A DNA stretch of 64,000 bases from Verrucomicrobia bacterium LW23 (GCA_003054695.1 QAZA01000001.1:124001-188000), one strand, 5' to 3'. Counted from the first letter of the stretch, positions 15,014-24,737 are shown. Translations and numbers: made by a program. Notes: a model not told the origin generated them from the letters alone.

Positions 15014-17626
15014 ATGTCACTTCTGGATCAGCTTCGCGCGATGAAAACCGGCGGTACGGATTCAAGCTTTGTGCTTGTGGATCACGGCCAGTCCATGGGC
15101 CTTGCAAAGCTGGGGGCGCGCGGCAACTTTGGCGGGCACAACGTGCAGGCGCTGCCGGGGCACCAGCAGACGGTTGGCGGTCGCAGCAAGTTTGAGCAGG
15201 CGCTGGTGGATCGCTACGGCCAGCACATTGTCGATCAACTGAAGCAGGACAGCGACAAGTGGGGCGTTGGCAATCAACCGCTTACGCTGCGCCGCGCCGT
15301 GCGGCTGGAGGGGCAGGCCAGGGAGCTGCAGCTGGAGATTAACAAGGATAATCTGCACAACGGGCGCTCGCTTATGCTGCGGCATTTTAACTCCGTGGCG
15401 CAGCAGTTTCAGGATACCATCGGCGTTACCAAGCCGCTCTCCAAACAGGAGAAGAACGCCATCCTCCAGCATGCCGCGCAAAAGATGCTCAGCGACCCCG
15501 CCATGCACCAGCGCCCCTTGACGCGCGGGGACGTGGAAGCCTTTTTGCATGACGCCGTTCAGGAGCATTACATGCTGAAGGCCAAGGTGTTGCACGAGGG
15601 CATGCAGCATCTGCACCTGCACGACGGCCACCAGCCCGGGCAGGTGGGCAACATCGGCGTGGTGGAGTTGGAGCAAATGCTGGGCGAGCTTTCCAACCTG
15701 CCGGAGGACGAGCAGGAGCTCTCCAAAACAGCCATCGGCCTGCTTGCGGCCGGCAACAGCCTGCTTGGCGAGTGCCCGGTGTCGCAGGACGAGGTGCAGA
15801 GCCTCACGGGCGAAGGCCAGCGGACCATTCTGGAGCTTCAGCAGCAGCGCGCGGAGATCGACAACCTGCGCCAGCAACTATCGCTGACGGGCGAAGTGCT
15901 CTCGGACACGCTGGGCGCGTTGGATCTGGAACTGCAGGACATGATCGGCAAGATTACCACGCACCTGCAGTACACTCAGTCGTTTGTCGCCAAGGATCCC
16001 ACCTCCAAGCCTAACCTGGAGAAGGGAGTGTGGTACCACTCGCGCGCGGCGCTGCTGGCCATCGACGACCTGATGCAGAAGTACCCCGGCCATGCGCCCG
16101 GGCTGCTGCAACTGCGCCAGCAGATTGAGCAGCACAGCGACTTGCGGCTGCAGAATGTCGACACCCAGCCGGTGGACAATATTGAGCATTACATTGAGCA
16201 GGGGCGCGACGAGATTAACGACATGCTGGCGCAGGGCCTGGCCCAGCTGGGCGTTGAGGAGAACGCGCCCAACCTCATTAAGCACAAGGGGGCGGAGGCG
16301 CTCAACCGCTTCGCCTCATTCGACCCCATTCACGAGCAATACGAATTTCGCTCCGGCGAGAAGGTGACGACGGTGACCAGCGACATCACCCCCGCCCGCA
16401 ACCTGCCCGCCCTGCAGGGGCTGTACCAGATGCACGGCATACGCGGCGTCAGCTCCGGCAGCTCCAAGGAGTCGCGGCACGCCGTTAACCTGGCGGTGAC
16501 GAAGGCGACCGTGGGCGGCAACGTGGTGTTTGAGGGCATTCGGCACGGCGTCCTTTCGGCGTTTGGCGTGCCCAAAGGCATTATCGCCACCATCAAATCG
16601 TGGTTTACGGGGTCCGATCCGGATGCGCGCAAGGTGGCCAACCGCAACCGCGCCATGGAGGTGGTAACCGCCGCGACGGGAACGCTCGATCCCGCCAAGC
16701 TGCGCCAGGCGATCCAGTCGGGACAGCCGGTCGATCTCAGCATCGGCTCCATCGGCCTGCTTACGCCCGACAACACGCGGCGCTTTCTGGACTTCATCTC
16801 CAACGGCAAAGCGTTTGGCGACGCCAACGAGTTTGAGCAGATGAACGACCAGTTTCAAGCGTGGAAAGACGTGGAAGGCGTGCAAACCGTAATGGTGGAG
16901 CACCCCGACAACCCCGGCCAGCTCGTGCCCATTCAGGTGCGTGTCGATACCATGGCGTTCAACTTTGGCGTGAACGAAGGGGCCGTTAAAGGCAAGTTCG
17001 GGTTCGACTCCAGCTGGCGCCACACGGGCGGCTGGCAAAACGTGAAGGACCAGAACAAAGTGGCCATGGAAAAGCTGATGGGCACCGATCTCAGTAACGA
17101 GTCCGCACCCATCGGCGGCAAGCTCAAAGCGTATCTGGACGACCCCCACGTGCTGGACAGCGACAAGGCAATCGCCCGCGAACTGGCCACGCAAATCCGC
17201 TTTATGTGGAACAACGAGAGCTACATGGAGCAAGGGGGCGAGCCGTACAAGATGGTGGCGCGGCTTGCCGTGCTGACGCACATGATGGGCATCAAATGCT
17301 GCTTTAACTGCAAAAGCGGCAAGGACCGCACCGGCATGCTCGACAGCCACGCCAAGCACCTCGCCACCCAAATCGCCGTGGAAGGCCGTGTCCCGGCCCT
17401 GGGCATCCTGCCCGACGAGCGCGGCAAATTCAACGAGCGCCAGGCCGTGCTGCGCGGCGGCAGCCTCAAGATGCAGGAGTACAACGTCGGCCTCGGCGGC
17501 TACAAACTCAACAAGGTGGACGACAACTTCTTCCGCATCGGCGGCAGCGGCCGCAAAAAGGATCAGGTCGTCAACCCCGGCATCATGCGCGCCATCGAAG
17601 GCGGCTCCGACCTGGTGAAGGAGTAA
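15014..17626 (+). CDS. SopB/IpgD-type inositol polyphosphate phosphatase, candidate type III effector
   Basis: 870 residues from ATG 15014, which has a GAGAGAG ribosome-binding site about 10 bases upstream. The C-terminal half carries both hallmarks of the Salmonella SopB/SigD and Shigella IpgD family: a FNFGVNEGAVKG motif (N650-E655) and the CX5R phosphatase loop NCKSGKDRTGM with catalytic Cys766 and Arg772. In host cells such effectors dephosphorylate phosphoinositides (PI(4,5)P2 to PI5P, inositol polyphosphates) and reshape membranes and survival signalling. The N-terminal ~400 residues are mostly helical and Gln-rich, consistent with a secretion/chaperone-binding region plus a helical domain longer than in SopB (561 residues). 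No signal peptide is seen. The CesT-like chaperone gene directly upstream fits type III export. The secretion apparatus itself is not in the window. Confidence 0.85.
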   Translation: MSLLDQLRAMKTGGTDSSFVLVDHGQSMGLAKLGARGNFGGHNVQALPGHQQTVGGRSKFEQALVDRYGQHIVDQLKQDSDKWGVGNQPLTLRRAVRLEGQARELQLEINKDNLHNGRSLMLRHFNSVAQQFQDTIGVTKPLSKQEKNAILQHAAQKMLSDPAMHQRPLTRGDVEAFLHDAVQEHYMLKAKVLHEGMQHLHLHDGHQPGQVGNIGVVELEQMLGELSNLPEDEQELSKTAIGLLAAGNSLLGECPVSQDEVQSLTGEGQRTILELQQQRAEIDNLRQQLSLTGEVLSDTLGALDLELQDMIGKITTHLQYTQSFVAKDPTSKPNLEKGVWYHSRAALLAIDDLMQKYPGHAPGLLQLRQQIEQHSDLRLQNVDTQPVDNIEHYIEQGRDEINDMLAQGLAQLGVEENAPNLIKHKGAEALNRFASFDPIHEQYEFRSGEKVTTVTSDITPARNLPALQGLYQMHGIRGVSSGSSKESRHAVNLAVTKATVGGNVVFEGIRHGVLSAFGVPKGIIATIKSWFTGSDPDARKVANRNRAMEVVTAATGTLDPAKLRQAIQSGQPVDLSIGSIGLLTPDNTRRFLDFISNGKAFGDANEFEQMNDQFQAWKDVEGVQTVMVEHPDNPGQLVPIQVRVDTMAFNFGVNEGAVKGKFGFDSSWRHTGGWQNVKDQNKVAMEKLMGTDLSNESAPIGGKLKAYLDDPHVLDSDKAIARELATQIRFMWNNESYMEQGGEPYKMVARLAVLTHMMGIKCCFNCKSGKDRTGMLDSHAKHLATQIAVEGRVPALGILPDERGKFNERQAVLRGGSLKMQEYNVGLGGYKLNKVDDNFFRIGGSGRKKDQVVNPGIMRAIEGGSDLVKE

Positions 17627-17676
17627 CGACGCGCGGGACAAGCGCCCCCCCAACTCCCAACTCCCAACTCCCCCGC

Positions 17677-17701
17677 GACGGGCCTCCCGAAGGGGCCCGT
17701 C
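17677..17701. terminator. Hairpin between the convergent effector and CBM9-like genes
   Basis: GACGGGCC / GGCCCGTC stem (17677-17684 with 17694-17701) without a long T-run, preceded by a triple AACTCCC direct repeat. Confidence 0.5.
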
Positions 17702-17730
17702 AGCAACAGGGGTCCAGCGCCCCGCGCTGG

Positions 17731-20700
17731 TTATTCCAGGGTCCAGGTGCCCCAGAGCATGGGGGTGATGTCGCCTTCGCCGGGGATATCGTTGACGAGG
17801 TTGGTGTTTTTGTTGCTCCAGTAGTTGCGGGAGACGGTGTTGATGCCCGCGGCATCGGCGCCGAGGATGCCGAAGTCGCCGCGCAGCTTCATGCCGGGCC
17901 TGGGGGTCAGGCCGAGGAGCTTCCAAGGGATGGCCGCCTGGATGACGTAGCCGCCGCCCAGTTTGCGCATGGAGACAGCGACCTCCGGGGCCTGTGCCAC
18001 GCGCTGAAAGGCGATGGAGCGCCAGGGGGAGGTGAACTCGAAGGCTTCCTCCTTGCGAGGGGCGCCGCCGGTGGCAAACTTTTGGTTGACAACGGCTTGC
18101 GGCTCCTGCTTGTCGCCGGCAAAGGCGATTACGACGCGCGTGCCTTCGCCCTTTTTGGCGGCCTTCTCGTCCTCGGCGCCAATCATGATGTCGACCACGT
18201 CGCCAGTCTTGAAGAACAGGCGCCAGTCCTGGCCGGCGTTGCGGGGACGGGCGCCGTTGTTAACGCGCCAGGCCACGTACAGGTTCTGGTCGTCCCAGCG
18301 GGCGGCGGCGCGGCCAAAGCGTTTGGTGGGGCCGTCTTCAATGGCCGCGACGTTGGCCGGCACGGCGTCGCCCTCGGCGGTAAGCTCGGGCCAGGCGGGT
18401 ATCTCCTTATCCTTGCTTTTGGGATCGAGCGCGGGAAGGGGCGCTGCCGTTTTGGCTACGGTGTAGGATTTGGCTTTGGTGGCCTCGCTCGCCTTGGCCA
18501 GAGCCTGGGCCTGGGCGTCCGCGTATTGCTGGGCGGTGTAGGTAAACGTGCCGTCAAAGCGCTTGATCTTGTCCAGGCCGCTTACCTCAAGCACGCGGGC
18601 GTCGGTGCCGCCGATGACGACGTACACCTTGCCGTCCGGCGCGCGGAAGAAGTAGCCGCCGAAGCTCTCGCCGCCCGCTGTGGTGGCGTCCATGCTCATG
18701 CCGCGCACGGCCTGCTCGGGCACCTCAAAGGAGCCGCGTGTGTCCTTAAAGAGAGACTGGATCCAGAGGCCGTCCCGCGTAAACAGGAAGTGCTCGCCCA
18801 GGTTGCCATTCATACTGAACACTTCGCCAATGCCCTGGCCCATGTCGATGGTGCCGATGATGCTGTTGGGCCCAATAAGGTAGCCGGGCCTGGAGCTGGC
18901 CGCCTTGTGGCTGCCGTGCACGGAGACAACGTTGCTGGGGTAGCGGCCCAGGATCTTGCCGGTCTTGCTGTCCATCGCCAGCAGCGGGTTGGCGTTGATG
19001 TATACCACGCTGTCCGAGCCGCCGCGCGTCATGGCCGTATTGGTGATCTTCAGGTCCTTGTCCTGAATCTCCACAATCTCCGGCTTCGTAATATCCCACA
19101 CCGGCGCGCCGCACGCTGTGTAGCTGGCCACGGGGATGCGCAACAGCTCCGGCCCTTTCTTCGCCGGCGCAGGCTCGGGTGCGGGGGGCGGAGTGCCGGC
19201 GGCGGCGGCTTCCTTATCCTTAGCCTTGGCGGGGGCTGCGGCTTTCTTGTCCACCTTGGGGGGCAGGACGGTGCGGAGCATGGCAAGGGAGCCATCGAGG
19301 CCGGGGCGGATGCCCCAGTAGCCTGTCTGGAATTTCTCCGGGCTGAAGAGCAGTTCGTCCGCCTGCACCAGGGCGTCGCCGTTCTTGTCGGCCCAGGAGA
19401 ACATTTCGTCTTCGTGTTCGTCCAGCAGCGGGTGATCGAAGTTTGTGCCGTGTTCGTTCTGCACCTTCTTGGCTACTTTGCCAAAGGCCGCGGCGGGCAC
19501 CCACTTGCCGTCGCGCAGCATCGTGCATACCGTTACGGTGTGGTCGCCGGAGTAGACGTAGATGGTGCCGTCGCGGTTGATGATCTGCACGCGGCTGCCC
19601 ACCACGGCCTTAAAAATCTCGTCATGGTGCCTGGTTTTGCCGACGGAATAGACCGGCTTCCACTCGCCTGTCGCCAGGTTGATCCTGAACACTGTGTTTT
19701 CCGAGAATGCCATGGTCGGGTCCGCGGGGTTGATGGAGCCGGAGCCCGCGTAGCCGGTGGTGCCGACCAGGTCCTTTACCAGCTTGCCGGTGGTCGTATC
19801 CCACACGCTGGTACGTTTGGGGTTTGTGGTGGCTTCCGGCACCCACAGCTTGCCGGTGCTGTCGACAGAGATGCGGCCGGGCTTTTGCATGGCGTCGGCA
19901 TTGTACGGGCCGTTGGTGGTGCGGCCGCCCTTCTGGCCAATCTCCTTCACCAGCTCGCCGCCTGGAGAGAAGACTTTGACATTCATATCCGCCCCGCGGT
20001 CGGAGAGGTAAATGTTGCCGTCCGCATCCACGGCCAGGCCGTAGCCATCCGGGTAGGTGGCGTTGGCGGCGGCGGGGGTAAAGGGTGTCTGCTTGCCGTC
20101 GGCGTCCAGCTTCACCAGCTTTCCTTCGGTCAGCACAACCAGATTATCGTCCTTGCCGTAGACCATGGCGACGGGCTCGGTCACGGCTATCTCCCTGCGT
20201 ATATCGCCGGTTTCGGGGTCCAGAATCTGGATCTTGTTTTCGCGCTTAAGGGCGACGGCCAGGCCGTCCTTGCCCAGCGCAAGGGCCGACATGTTGAAGG
20301 GGGCGCGCTTGGTCTTCTGCTTCTTCGGGTCGGATTCGTCCGGAACGCGGCCGGGCAGGGAGCCGACAGGCAGATCGAGCACTTCGTAGTCGCGGCCTTC
20401 GGCGTCTTTGGCCTTGCGCTTCCATGGGGAGTATTTGCCTTTGGCAAGCGTTACGCGGTAGATGGTGACATCGTTGCCGTTGTTGCCGACCCAGAGCGTG
20501 GTGCCGTCGGTGGCCAGTACCATTTCGCCGCCGTCAAAGGCCTGGCGATTGGGCAGGCCCCACACCCGCTGGCCGTTCAGATCCACGCCGATAAGGTGCT
20601 TGCCGGCTTCGCCCATCGGGCAGCCCAGCGCCACAAACTTGCCGGCTGCGGCGGAGGCCATGGGCGGCATGTGGTCGCCATAAAACGCGCCGGTGCCGGT

Positions 20701-21849
20701 ACCGTTGTCCCAGCCGGGATTGCCCGGGCTGCCAAACATCATCACGTAGTTGAGTTTGATGCCATCGTGCGAGATGGCGCGGAACGTGTACTGGCCGGGG
20801 GCGGCGGGCAGGCCGTTGTCGTCCAAGCCGTCCCACTTCTCGACATTTTTGCCTGCCTTGCGGTTGGCGGCGGCCACCAGGTTGCGGATGCGATTGCCCT
20901 TCGCGTCGTCGATGGCCAGGGTAACGCGGCTGTCTTTGGCCAGCTCGTAGGCGATATCGACGGGGCCGGACGCCTGCTCTCCGGCCAGCTCCTTTTGCCA
21001 TTGTGGCACGGGGAGCTTGAGGTTGCCTTTGGGCTCCAGGAAAAGGTTGCCCCATGCGGGGTGGTTGGTGAAGAAAAATTCCCTTCCGCTTGCGCCTTCC
21101 AGCACGTTATCGGCGTAGCGATGCACGGGCCAGTCGGCCTCGCCCCACAGCAGCTCCACGCCCATTTGCAGCTTGTCGCCGGCGGCGTACTGCGCCTTGG
21201 TGGAGACGAGTTTCCACGGCAGTTTGATCTCCTGCACATAGCCGCCGCCGTCGGCGTCCTTTTTGAACGCCATTTCCACGCCTTGGTCCATCTTCCAGCC
21301 GTCCTTGCGCAAGATCATCATTCTTTCGCCGCCAAACGGCTTTTGCAGGCCAATGCCGTAGGTGATGTCCATGGCAGGCTCGTCCTTGGGGCCATAGTAC
21401 CAGGCGGTGATGTGGCTCATGCGGTCGGCGCTTTTAATGCGCAGCTGCACGCAGTCGCCCGCCCAGCCCTTGGCGGCCTGGTAAAGGGGATCGTGGCTGT
21501 TGCCCAGGGGAGTTTTGTCCTTCCAGTGGATGCTGACGTAGAGGTTGTCGGCATCGTACATGGCGGCCACTTTGGCGCTGTGCACATCGATAAGCGCTTC
21601 CACGTCGTAACACATCAGCACTTGGCCGGAGAGATCCCAGTCGGCCAGATCGCCATCGACGGCCACCTGTCTGGGCACCGGCACGGCGTGCAGGCCCTGG
21701 TTGTCGGTCTGGATCGCCAGCGCGGAGGAGGCGGCGGCACCGGCAAAAAGCCCGGCGGCGGCGAGAGACGCCATAGAGCGCATCAGGCGGGAGAACCCCG
21801 ACGCGGCGCGGGGCGCGGGGAGGTACGGGGAAAGGGGAGAGGAGTTCAT
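17731..21849 (-). CDS. Large secreted CBM9-like / beta-propeller exoprotein
   Basis: 1372 residues from 21849 (MNSSPLSPYLPAPRAASG), with a signal peptide ending near ASSALA. In order: a CBM9-like beta-sandwich domain (VDGDLADWDLSGQ, MYDADNLYVSIHWKDKTP, about 55-250); a FlgD-like Ig segment (RKAGKNVEKWDGLDDNGLPA, about 315-370); a long NHL/YncE-type beta-propeller region (LATDGTTLWVGNNGNDVTIY, GYGLAVDADGNIYLSDRGAD); a Lys/Ala/Pro-rich linker near 860; more propeller blades; and a second CBM9-like domain at the C-terminus (RWDDQNLYVAWRVNNGA to SRNYWSNKNTN). CBM9-like modules bind sugar chain ends. No catalytic domain is recognisable, so it may be a binding or sensing exoprotein rather than an enzyme. 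It is convergent with the effector gene and appears monocistronic. Confidence 0.8.
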   Translation of the reverse strand: MNSSPLSPYLPAPRAASGFSRLMRSMASLAAAGLFAGAAASSALAIQTDNQGLHAVPVPRQVAVDGDLADWDLSGQVLMCYDVEALIDVHSAKVAAMYDADNLYVSIHWKDKTPLGNSHDPLYQAAKGWAGDCVQLRIKSADRMSHITAWYYGPKDEPAMDITYGIGLQKPFGGERMMILRKDGWKMDQGVEMAFKKDADGGGYVQEIKLPWKLVSTKAQYAAGDKLQMGVELLWGEADWPVHRYADNVLEGASGREFFFTNHPAWGNLFLEPKGNLKLPVPQWQKELAGEQASGPVDIAYELAKDSRVTLAIDDAKGNRIRNLVAAANRKAGKNVEKWDGLDDNGLPAAPGQYTFRAISHDGIKLNYVMMFGSPGNPGWDNGTGTGAFYGDHMPPMASAAAGKFVALGCPMGEAGKHLIGVDLNGQRVWGLPNRQAFDGGEMVLATDGTTLWVGNNGNDVTIYRVTLAKGKYSPWKRKAKDAEGRDYEVLDLPVGSLPGRVPDESDPKKQKTKRAPFNMSALALGKDGLAVALKRENKIQILDPETGDIRREIAVTEPVAMVYGKDDNLVVLTEGKLVKLDADGKQTPFTPAAANATYPDGYGLAVDADGNIYLSDRGADMNVKVFSPGGELVKEIGQKGGRTTNGPYNADAMQKPGRISVDSTGKLWVPEATTNPKRTSVWDTTTGKLVKDLVGTTGYAGSGSINPADPTMAFSENTVFRINLATGEWKPVYSVGKTRHHDEIFKAVVGSRVQIINRDGTIYVYSGDHTVTVCTMLRDGKWVPAAAFGKVAKKVQNEHGTNFDHPLLDEHEDEMFSWADKNGDALVQADELLFSPEKFQTGYWGIRPGLDGSLAMLRTVLPPKVDKKAAAPAKAKDKEAAAAGTPPPAPEPAPAKKGPELLRIPVASYTACGAPVWDITKPEIVEIQDKDLKITNTAMTRGGSDSVVYINANPLLAMDSKTGKILGRYPSNVVSVHGSHKAASSRPGYLIGPNSIIGTIDMGQGIGEVFSMNGNLGEHFLFTRDGLWIQSLFKDTRGSFEVPEQAVRGMSMDATTAGGESFGGYFFRAPDGKVYVVIGGTDARVLEVSGLDKIKRFDGTFTYTAQQYADAQAQALAKASEATKAKSYTVAKTAAPLPALDPKSKDKEIPAWPELTAEGDAVPANVAAIEDGPTKRFGRAAARWDDQNLYVAWRVNNGARPRNAGQDWRLFFKTGDVVDIMIGAEDEKAAKKGEGTRVVIAFAGDKQEPQAVVNQKFATGGAPRKEEAFEFTSPWRSIAFQRVAQAPEVAVSMRKLGGGYVIQAAIPWKLLGLTPRPGMKLRGDFGILGADAAGINTVSRNYWSNKNTNLVNDIPGEGDITPMLWGTWTLE

Positions 21850-22032
21850 GGCCACACAAAGAGTGTTAAGGAGAATCGCGATTTTAGCAACGCATACACT
21901 ATCCATACACAAGGAAACGCCCTGCCCGAGCAGAGGGACGGAAAGTCGCGGCTTTTTCTCCGCGGATTGACATGAATGATAGGGAGGAATCCCGATGCCC
22001 ATGATTTCGATTCCGACATTTCGCCCCTTTGC

Positions 22033-22113
22033 GGCTTCGTCCTCCTTAGCGTGATAAAATCTGATTGTGAGTAGAGAGAGGCAGATTACATCACGCCAAG
22101 AGGGGACGAAGCC
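22033..22113. repeat. 81-bp palindromic repeat with TTAGCGTGATaaaATCTG arms
   Basis: Outer arms GGCTTCGTCC (22033-22042) and GGGACGAAGCC (22103-22113); inner arms TTAGCGTGAT(a)AAATCTG and CAGATTacATCACGCcAAG. A second copy with the same inner arms lies at 26104-26185. It sits in the intergenic stretch 21850-22296, in which I see no gene. Confidence 0.75.
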
Positions 22114-22296
22114 TGGACGACCGGTATAGGTGGGATGGCTTATTGCACTTCCTGCGAGGAGGTGTAAGATTTTTGGAGATCTTTTGCATCGACAACTCAA
22201 AATATGGCGCTATTCGGAAAGAATCACGTGTAATATAGCGAATGCATAAACGTAGTACCAGCGAGACATGCATCACTCTACACCAAGGATACTGAT

Positions 22297-23496
22297 ATGA
22301 GCGACAGCTACACACTCTGGGTCGACAACGCGCCATGCGGGCCGGTAACCCGCGCACAAATCTCCGAACTCCTTCTCGATAACCAGATTACGCCGGAAAC
22401 GCTGTGCAGCGTGGACGACGGCGAAAGCTGGCAGCCCGTCGCCGACATCATGCAGAGCGCCCGTCCGCTGGAAGCGCCCCGCCTGTCCGTCGGCGCTCCC
22501 GCGCCGGCATCTGCGCCGGCATCCGCACCTGTGCCTGGGCAGTCAACCGGCGCTCCCGTCGCGCACAAGCCTGCCGTCGCCGCCGCCCCTGCCGAAGCTG
22601 AGGCCGCCGCGCCCTCCACGCTGATGAAGCTGCCCGGCAAGCTTCCCCCCGCTTTCCGCGCCGGCGAGGCTATCCCGCCCCTGGCGCCGCCGCCTGCCGC
22701 GGCTCCCGCCCCGGCGTTCCTGCCGCCATCGCACCGGGCGGCGGACGCGGAGGCTCCCAAGGCGGAGGAGAAGCCGAAGACGATGGCCCCCGTGCCTATT
22801 GCGCCGGTCTATCGGCCCGCCCAGCCGGCCGCCCGTACGGAAATTCCCGCAAGCTCCGGCTCGTTTGCGGCCAAGGCGGTTACGTTTGTGCTGGTAATGG
22901 TGCTTGCGTTCGGCGTCACGCTCGTCAGCGTCGGCGGCGTTCACCTCCCGGGCATTACCCCCGGCTCCGGAAATTCCGCGCCTGCGGCGGCCTCCGCCGA
23001 GCCCAAAACTCCGGCCGAGCCCGCACCCGTGGCGGCTCCGGCCCCCGCCAAGGCGCGCCGCGTGGCAGCCGGCGGCAGCACCGTCAAGGTGGTCGGCACC
23101 CGCGCCCTGCACGAGGGTCTGGTGCTGGAGTACAAGCAAAATGAGCTGTGGATTGGCGCTTACTCCAATCCGGACAAAGCGGTGGCCAGCCACCTGCTGA
23201 GCATCAAGATGGACCCCGATGCCGTCGCCGCCGCGATGGACACCGCCATTGAGTGGCGAGGCGAAGTGGCCCGCAACCGCCCGGACAGCTACGAAAAGCC
23301 CATTCCGGACGGCAGAATCGGCTCCTGGCCGATGAAGTTTCTCTGGAGCCGCCCGCACTCCAAAGTCAGCGTCACCCTCTGCACTTTCGAGCTCCCCGGC
23401 AACCGCTTCGAGTCCTTTAAGGCCCTGCTGGACGCCGTGCCCGTGCTGCAGGAGGCGCACGAGCTGGCCAAAGCCGACTCAGCCGCCGCGCCGTAA
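22297..23496 (+). CDS. GYF_2-domain, Ala/Pro-rich single-pass membrane protein
   Basis: 399 residues. The N-terminal ~50 residues match the bacterial GYF_2 domain (SYTLWVDNAPCGPVTRAQIS, then LLLDNQITPETLCSVDDGESW), a small cytoplasmic module thought to bind proline-rich sequences. A long Ala/Pro linker (about 55-195), one transmembrane helix (AAKAVTFVLVMVLAFGVTLVSV, about 197-220), a second Ala/Pro linker and a compact C-terminal domain of ~130 residues outside the membrane (VKVVGTRALHEGLVLEYKQ...FKALLDAVPVLQEA) follow. GYF_2 membrane proteins are common in Verrucomicrobia and Planctomycetes and mostly unassigned. It has its own upstream region and a terminator-like hairpin downstream, so it is probably a single-gene unit. 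Confidence 0.75.
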   Translation: MSDSYTLWVDNAPCGPVTRAQISELLLDNQITPETLCSVDDGESWQPVADIMQSARPLEAPRLSVGAPAPASAPASAPVPGQSTGAPVAHKPAVAAAPAEAEAAAPSTLMKLPGKLPPAFRAGEAIPPLAPPPAAAPAPAFLPPSHRAADAEAPKAEEKPKTMAPVPIAPVYRPAQPAARTEIPASSGSFAAKAVTFVLVMVLAFGVTLVSVGGVHLPGITPGSGNSAPAAASAEPKTPAEPAPVAAPAPAKARRVAAGGSTVKVVGTRALHEGLVLEYKQNELWIGAYSNPDKAVASHLLSIKMDPDAVAAAMDTAIEWRGEVARNRPDSYEKPIPDGRIGSWPMKFLWSRPHSKVSVTLCTFELPGNRFESFKALLDAVPVLQEAHELAKADSAAAP

Positions 23497-23534
23497 TTCG
23501 GGCGCGGCCACATAACGCTTTGCACGGTAATTTA

Positions 23535-23572
23535 GGGGCGTGTTCGCAAAAGCGGGCGCGCCCCTTGCTTTT
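23535..23572 (+). terminator. Putative rho-independent terminator after the GYF-domain gene
   Basis: GGGGCG (23535-23540) pairs with CGCCCC (23559-23564), extended by partial complementarity, and is followed by TTGCTTTT. Confidence 0.5.
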
Positions 23573-23726
23573 GGGGGAATCCGGGCGATAGTACGAGATT
23601 CGCCTCGACCCCGGGCTGTTATCCAGATCATCCCGCAGCCTGGGGGGGAGACGTACAATACACATCATCCCGCCTGTCGGCAGCCATGGGGTTGCTGCTG
23701 TGCGGATAAACTCATCCTCCCTAAGT

Positions 23727-24737
23727 ATGCGCTTTAACGTATCCAGCCAGCTTCAATATAAAATCGACGGTCCCAGCACCCTTATCCTCAACATCCACGC
23801 GCTGCGGACGCCTTCGCAATCCATTGTATCGGAACAGTTTCAGCTCGATCCTATTCTCAACTACGAGGAGTTCGTCTCCGCCAGCGGCGAGAACCGCTTT
23901 ATCCGTCTGGAGACAGGCGACGCCAAGTCGCTGCGCATCTCCTACAATGCGGAGGTGGATGTGAACGCCCAGGTATTCCCCTCGGCCAACCTGGGCGGCG
24001 TGCCGGTGTCGCAAATGCACCGCAACGTAATTCCGTTCCTCTTCCCCAGCCGCTATTGCCAAAGCGACCGCCTTTACCGGCTGGCGTTCGACAAGTTCGG
24101 CAACATCCCCACACCGTACGAGAAGGTGGTGGCTATTACGGACTGGATCCACAACAACGTGGATTACACGCCGGGCAGTACGAACTCCCAGACCTCGGCC
24201 TTCGACAGCGTGACGCAGCGCGAGGGCGTGTGCCGAGACTTTGCGCACCTGGGCATAGCGCTGTGCCGCGCGCTTACCATCCCGGCGCGCTACTTCAGCG
24301 GCTACGCCTACCAGCTGCAGCCGCCGGATTTCCACGCGTGCTTTGAGGCGTACATCGGCGGCCAGTGGCTCATTTTCGACGCCACCCGCCTGGCGCCGCT
24401 CAACGGCCTGGTGCGCATCGGCACGGGGCGCGACGCGGCGGATACCGCCATCGGCACCATCTTTGGCCGCATGAAGCTGGAGAGCATCTCCGTGATGAAC
24501 GATCTCGCGCCTGGCCAGGAGAATAGCTACAAGCCCATCACGCGCGAGGACCTCGAAGTGAACGCCGTGTCCCTGGATAGCCTCGCCCCCCAGCCGCAAA
24601 ACCAGCGCGACCAGCAGCAGAATCAGCCGCCGGTGCAGGGAAATGCGAATCAGAACGCCGCGCCCGCGCCTGCTCCTGCGAACAATAACAACGCTCCTGC
24701 GCCTGCCCCCGCTCAGGAGCCTGCGCCTGTGTCGTAA
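23727..24737 (+). CDS. Transglutaminase-like (papain-fold) family protein
   Basis: 336 residues from ATG 23727. An N-terminal beta-sandwich region (residues 1-110, LQYKIDGPSTLILNIHAL...) precedes a transglutaminase-core domain with the complete catalytic triad: Cys169 in REGVCRDFAHLG, His203 in PPDFHACFEAYI and Asp218 in LIFDATR. The final ~60 residues are Gln/Asn/Pro/Ala low complexity. Members act as cysteine peptidases, peptide ligases or amidases; this cytoplasmic-looking one has no signal peptide. A second transglutaminase-like gene follows on the same strand with a strong hairpin between, a common arrangement in which such pairs neighbour ATP-grasp or alpha-E proteins, although none is present here. 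Confidence 0.85.
   Translation: MRFNVSSQLQYKIDGPSTLILNIHALRTPSQSIVSEQFQLDPILNYEEFVSASGENRFIRLETGDAKSLRISYNAEVDVNAQVFPSANLGGVPVSQMHRNVIPFLFPSRYCQSDRLYRLAFDKFGNIPTPYEKVVAITDWIHNNVDYTPGSTNSQTSAFDSVTQREGVCRDFAHLGIALCRALTIPARYFSGYAYQLQPPDFHACFEAYIGGQWLIFDATRLAPLNGLVRIGTGRDAADTAIGTIFGRMKLESISVMNDLAPGQENSYKPITREDLEVNAVSLDSLAPQPQNQRDQQQNQPPVQGNANQNAAPAPAPANNNNAPAPAPAQEPAPVS

Noticed and set aside
16316..17926. 536-codon minus-strand frame opposite the SopB-like gene
   Set aside because: Shadow; the + strand carries the family motifs.
18082..21975. 1297-codon open frame on the + strand opposite the CBM9-like gene
   Set aside because: Antisense shadow of the real minus-strand gene in GC-rich codons; its translation is low-complexity Gly/Ala/Val/His with no domain, while the minus strand encodes a signal peptide and clear domains.
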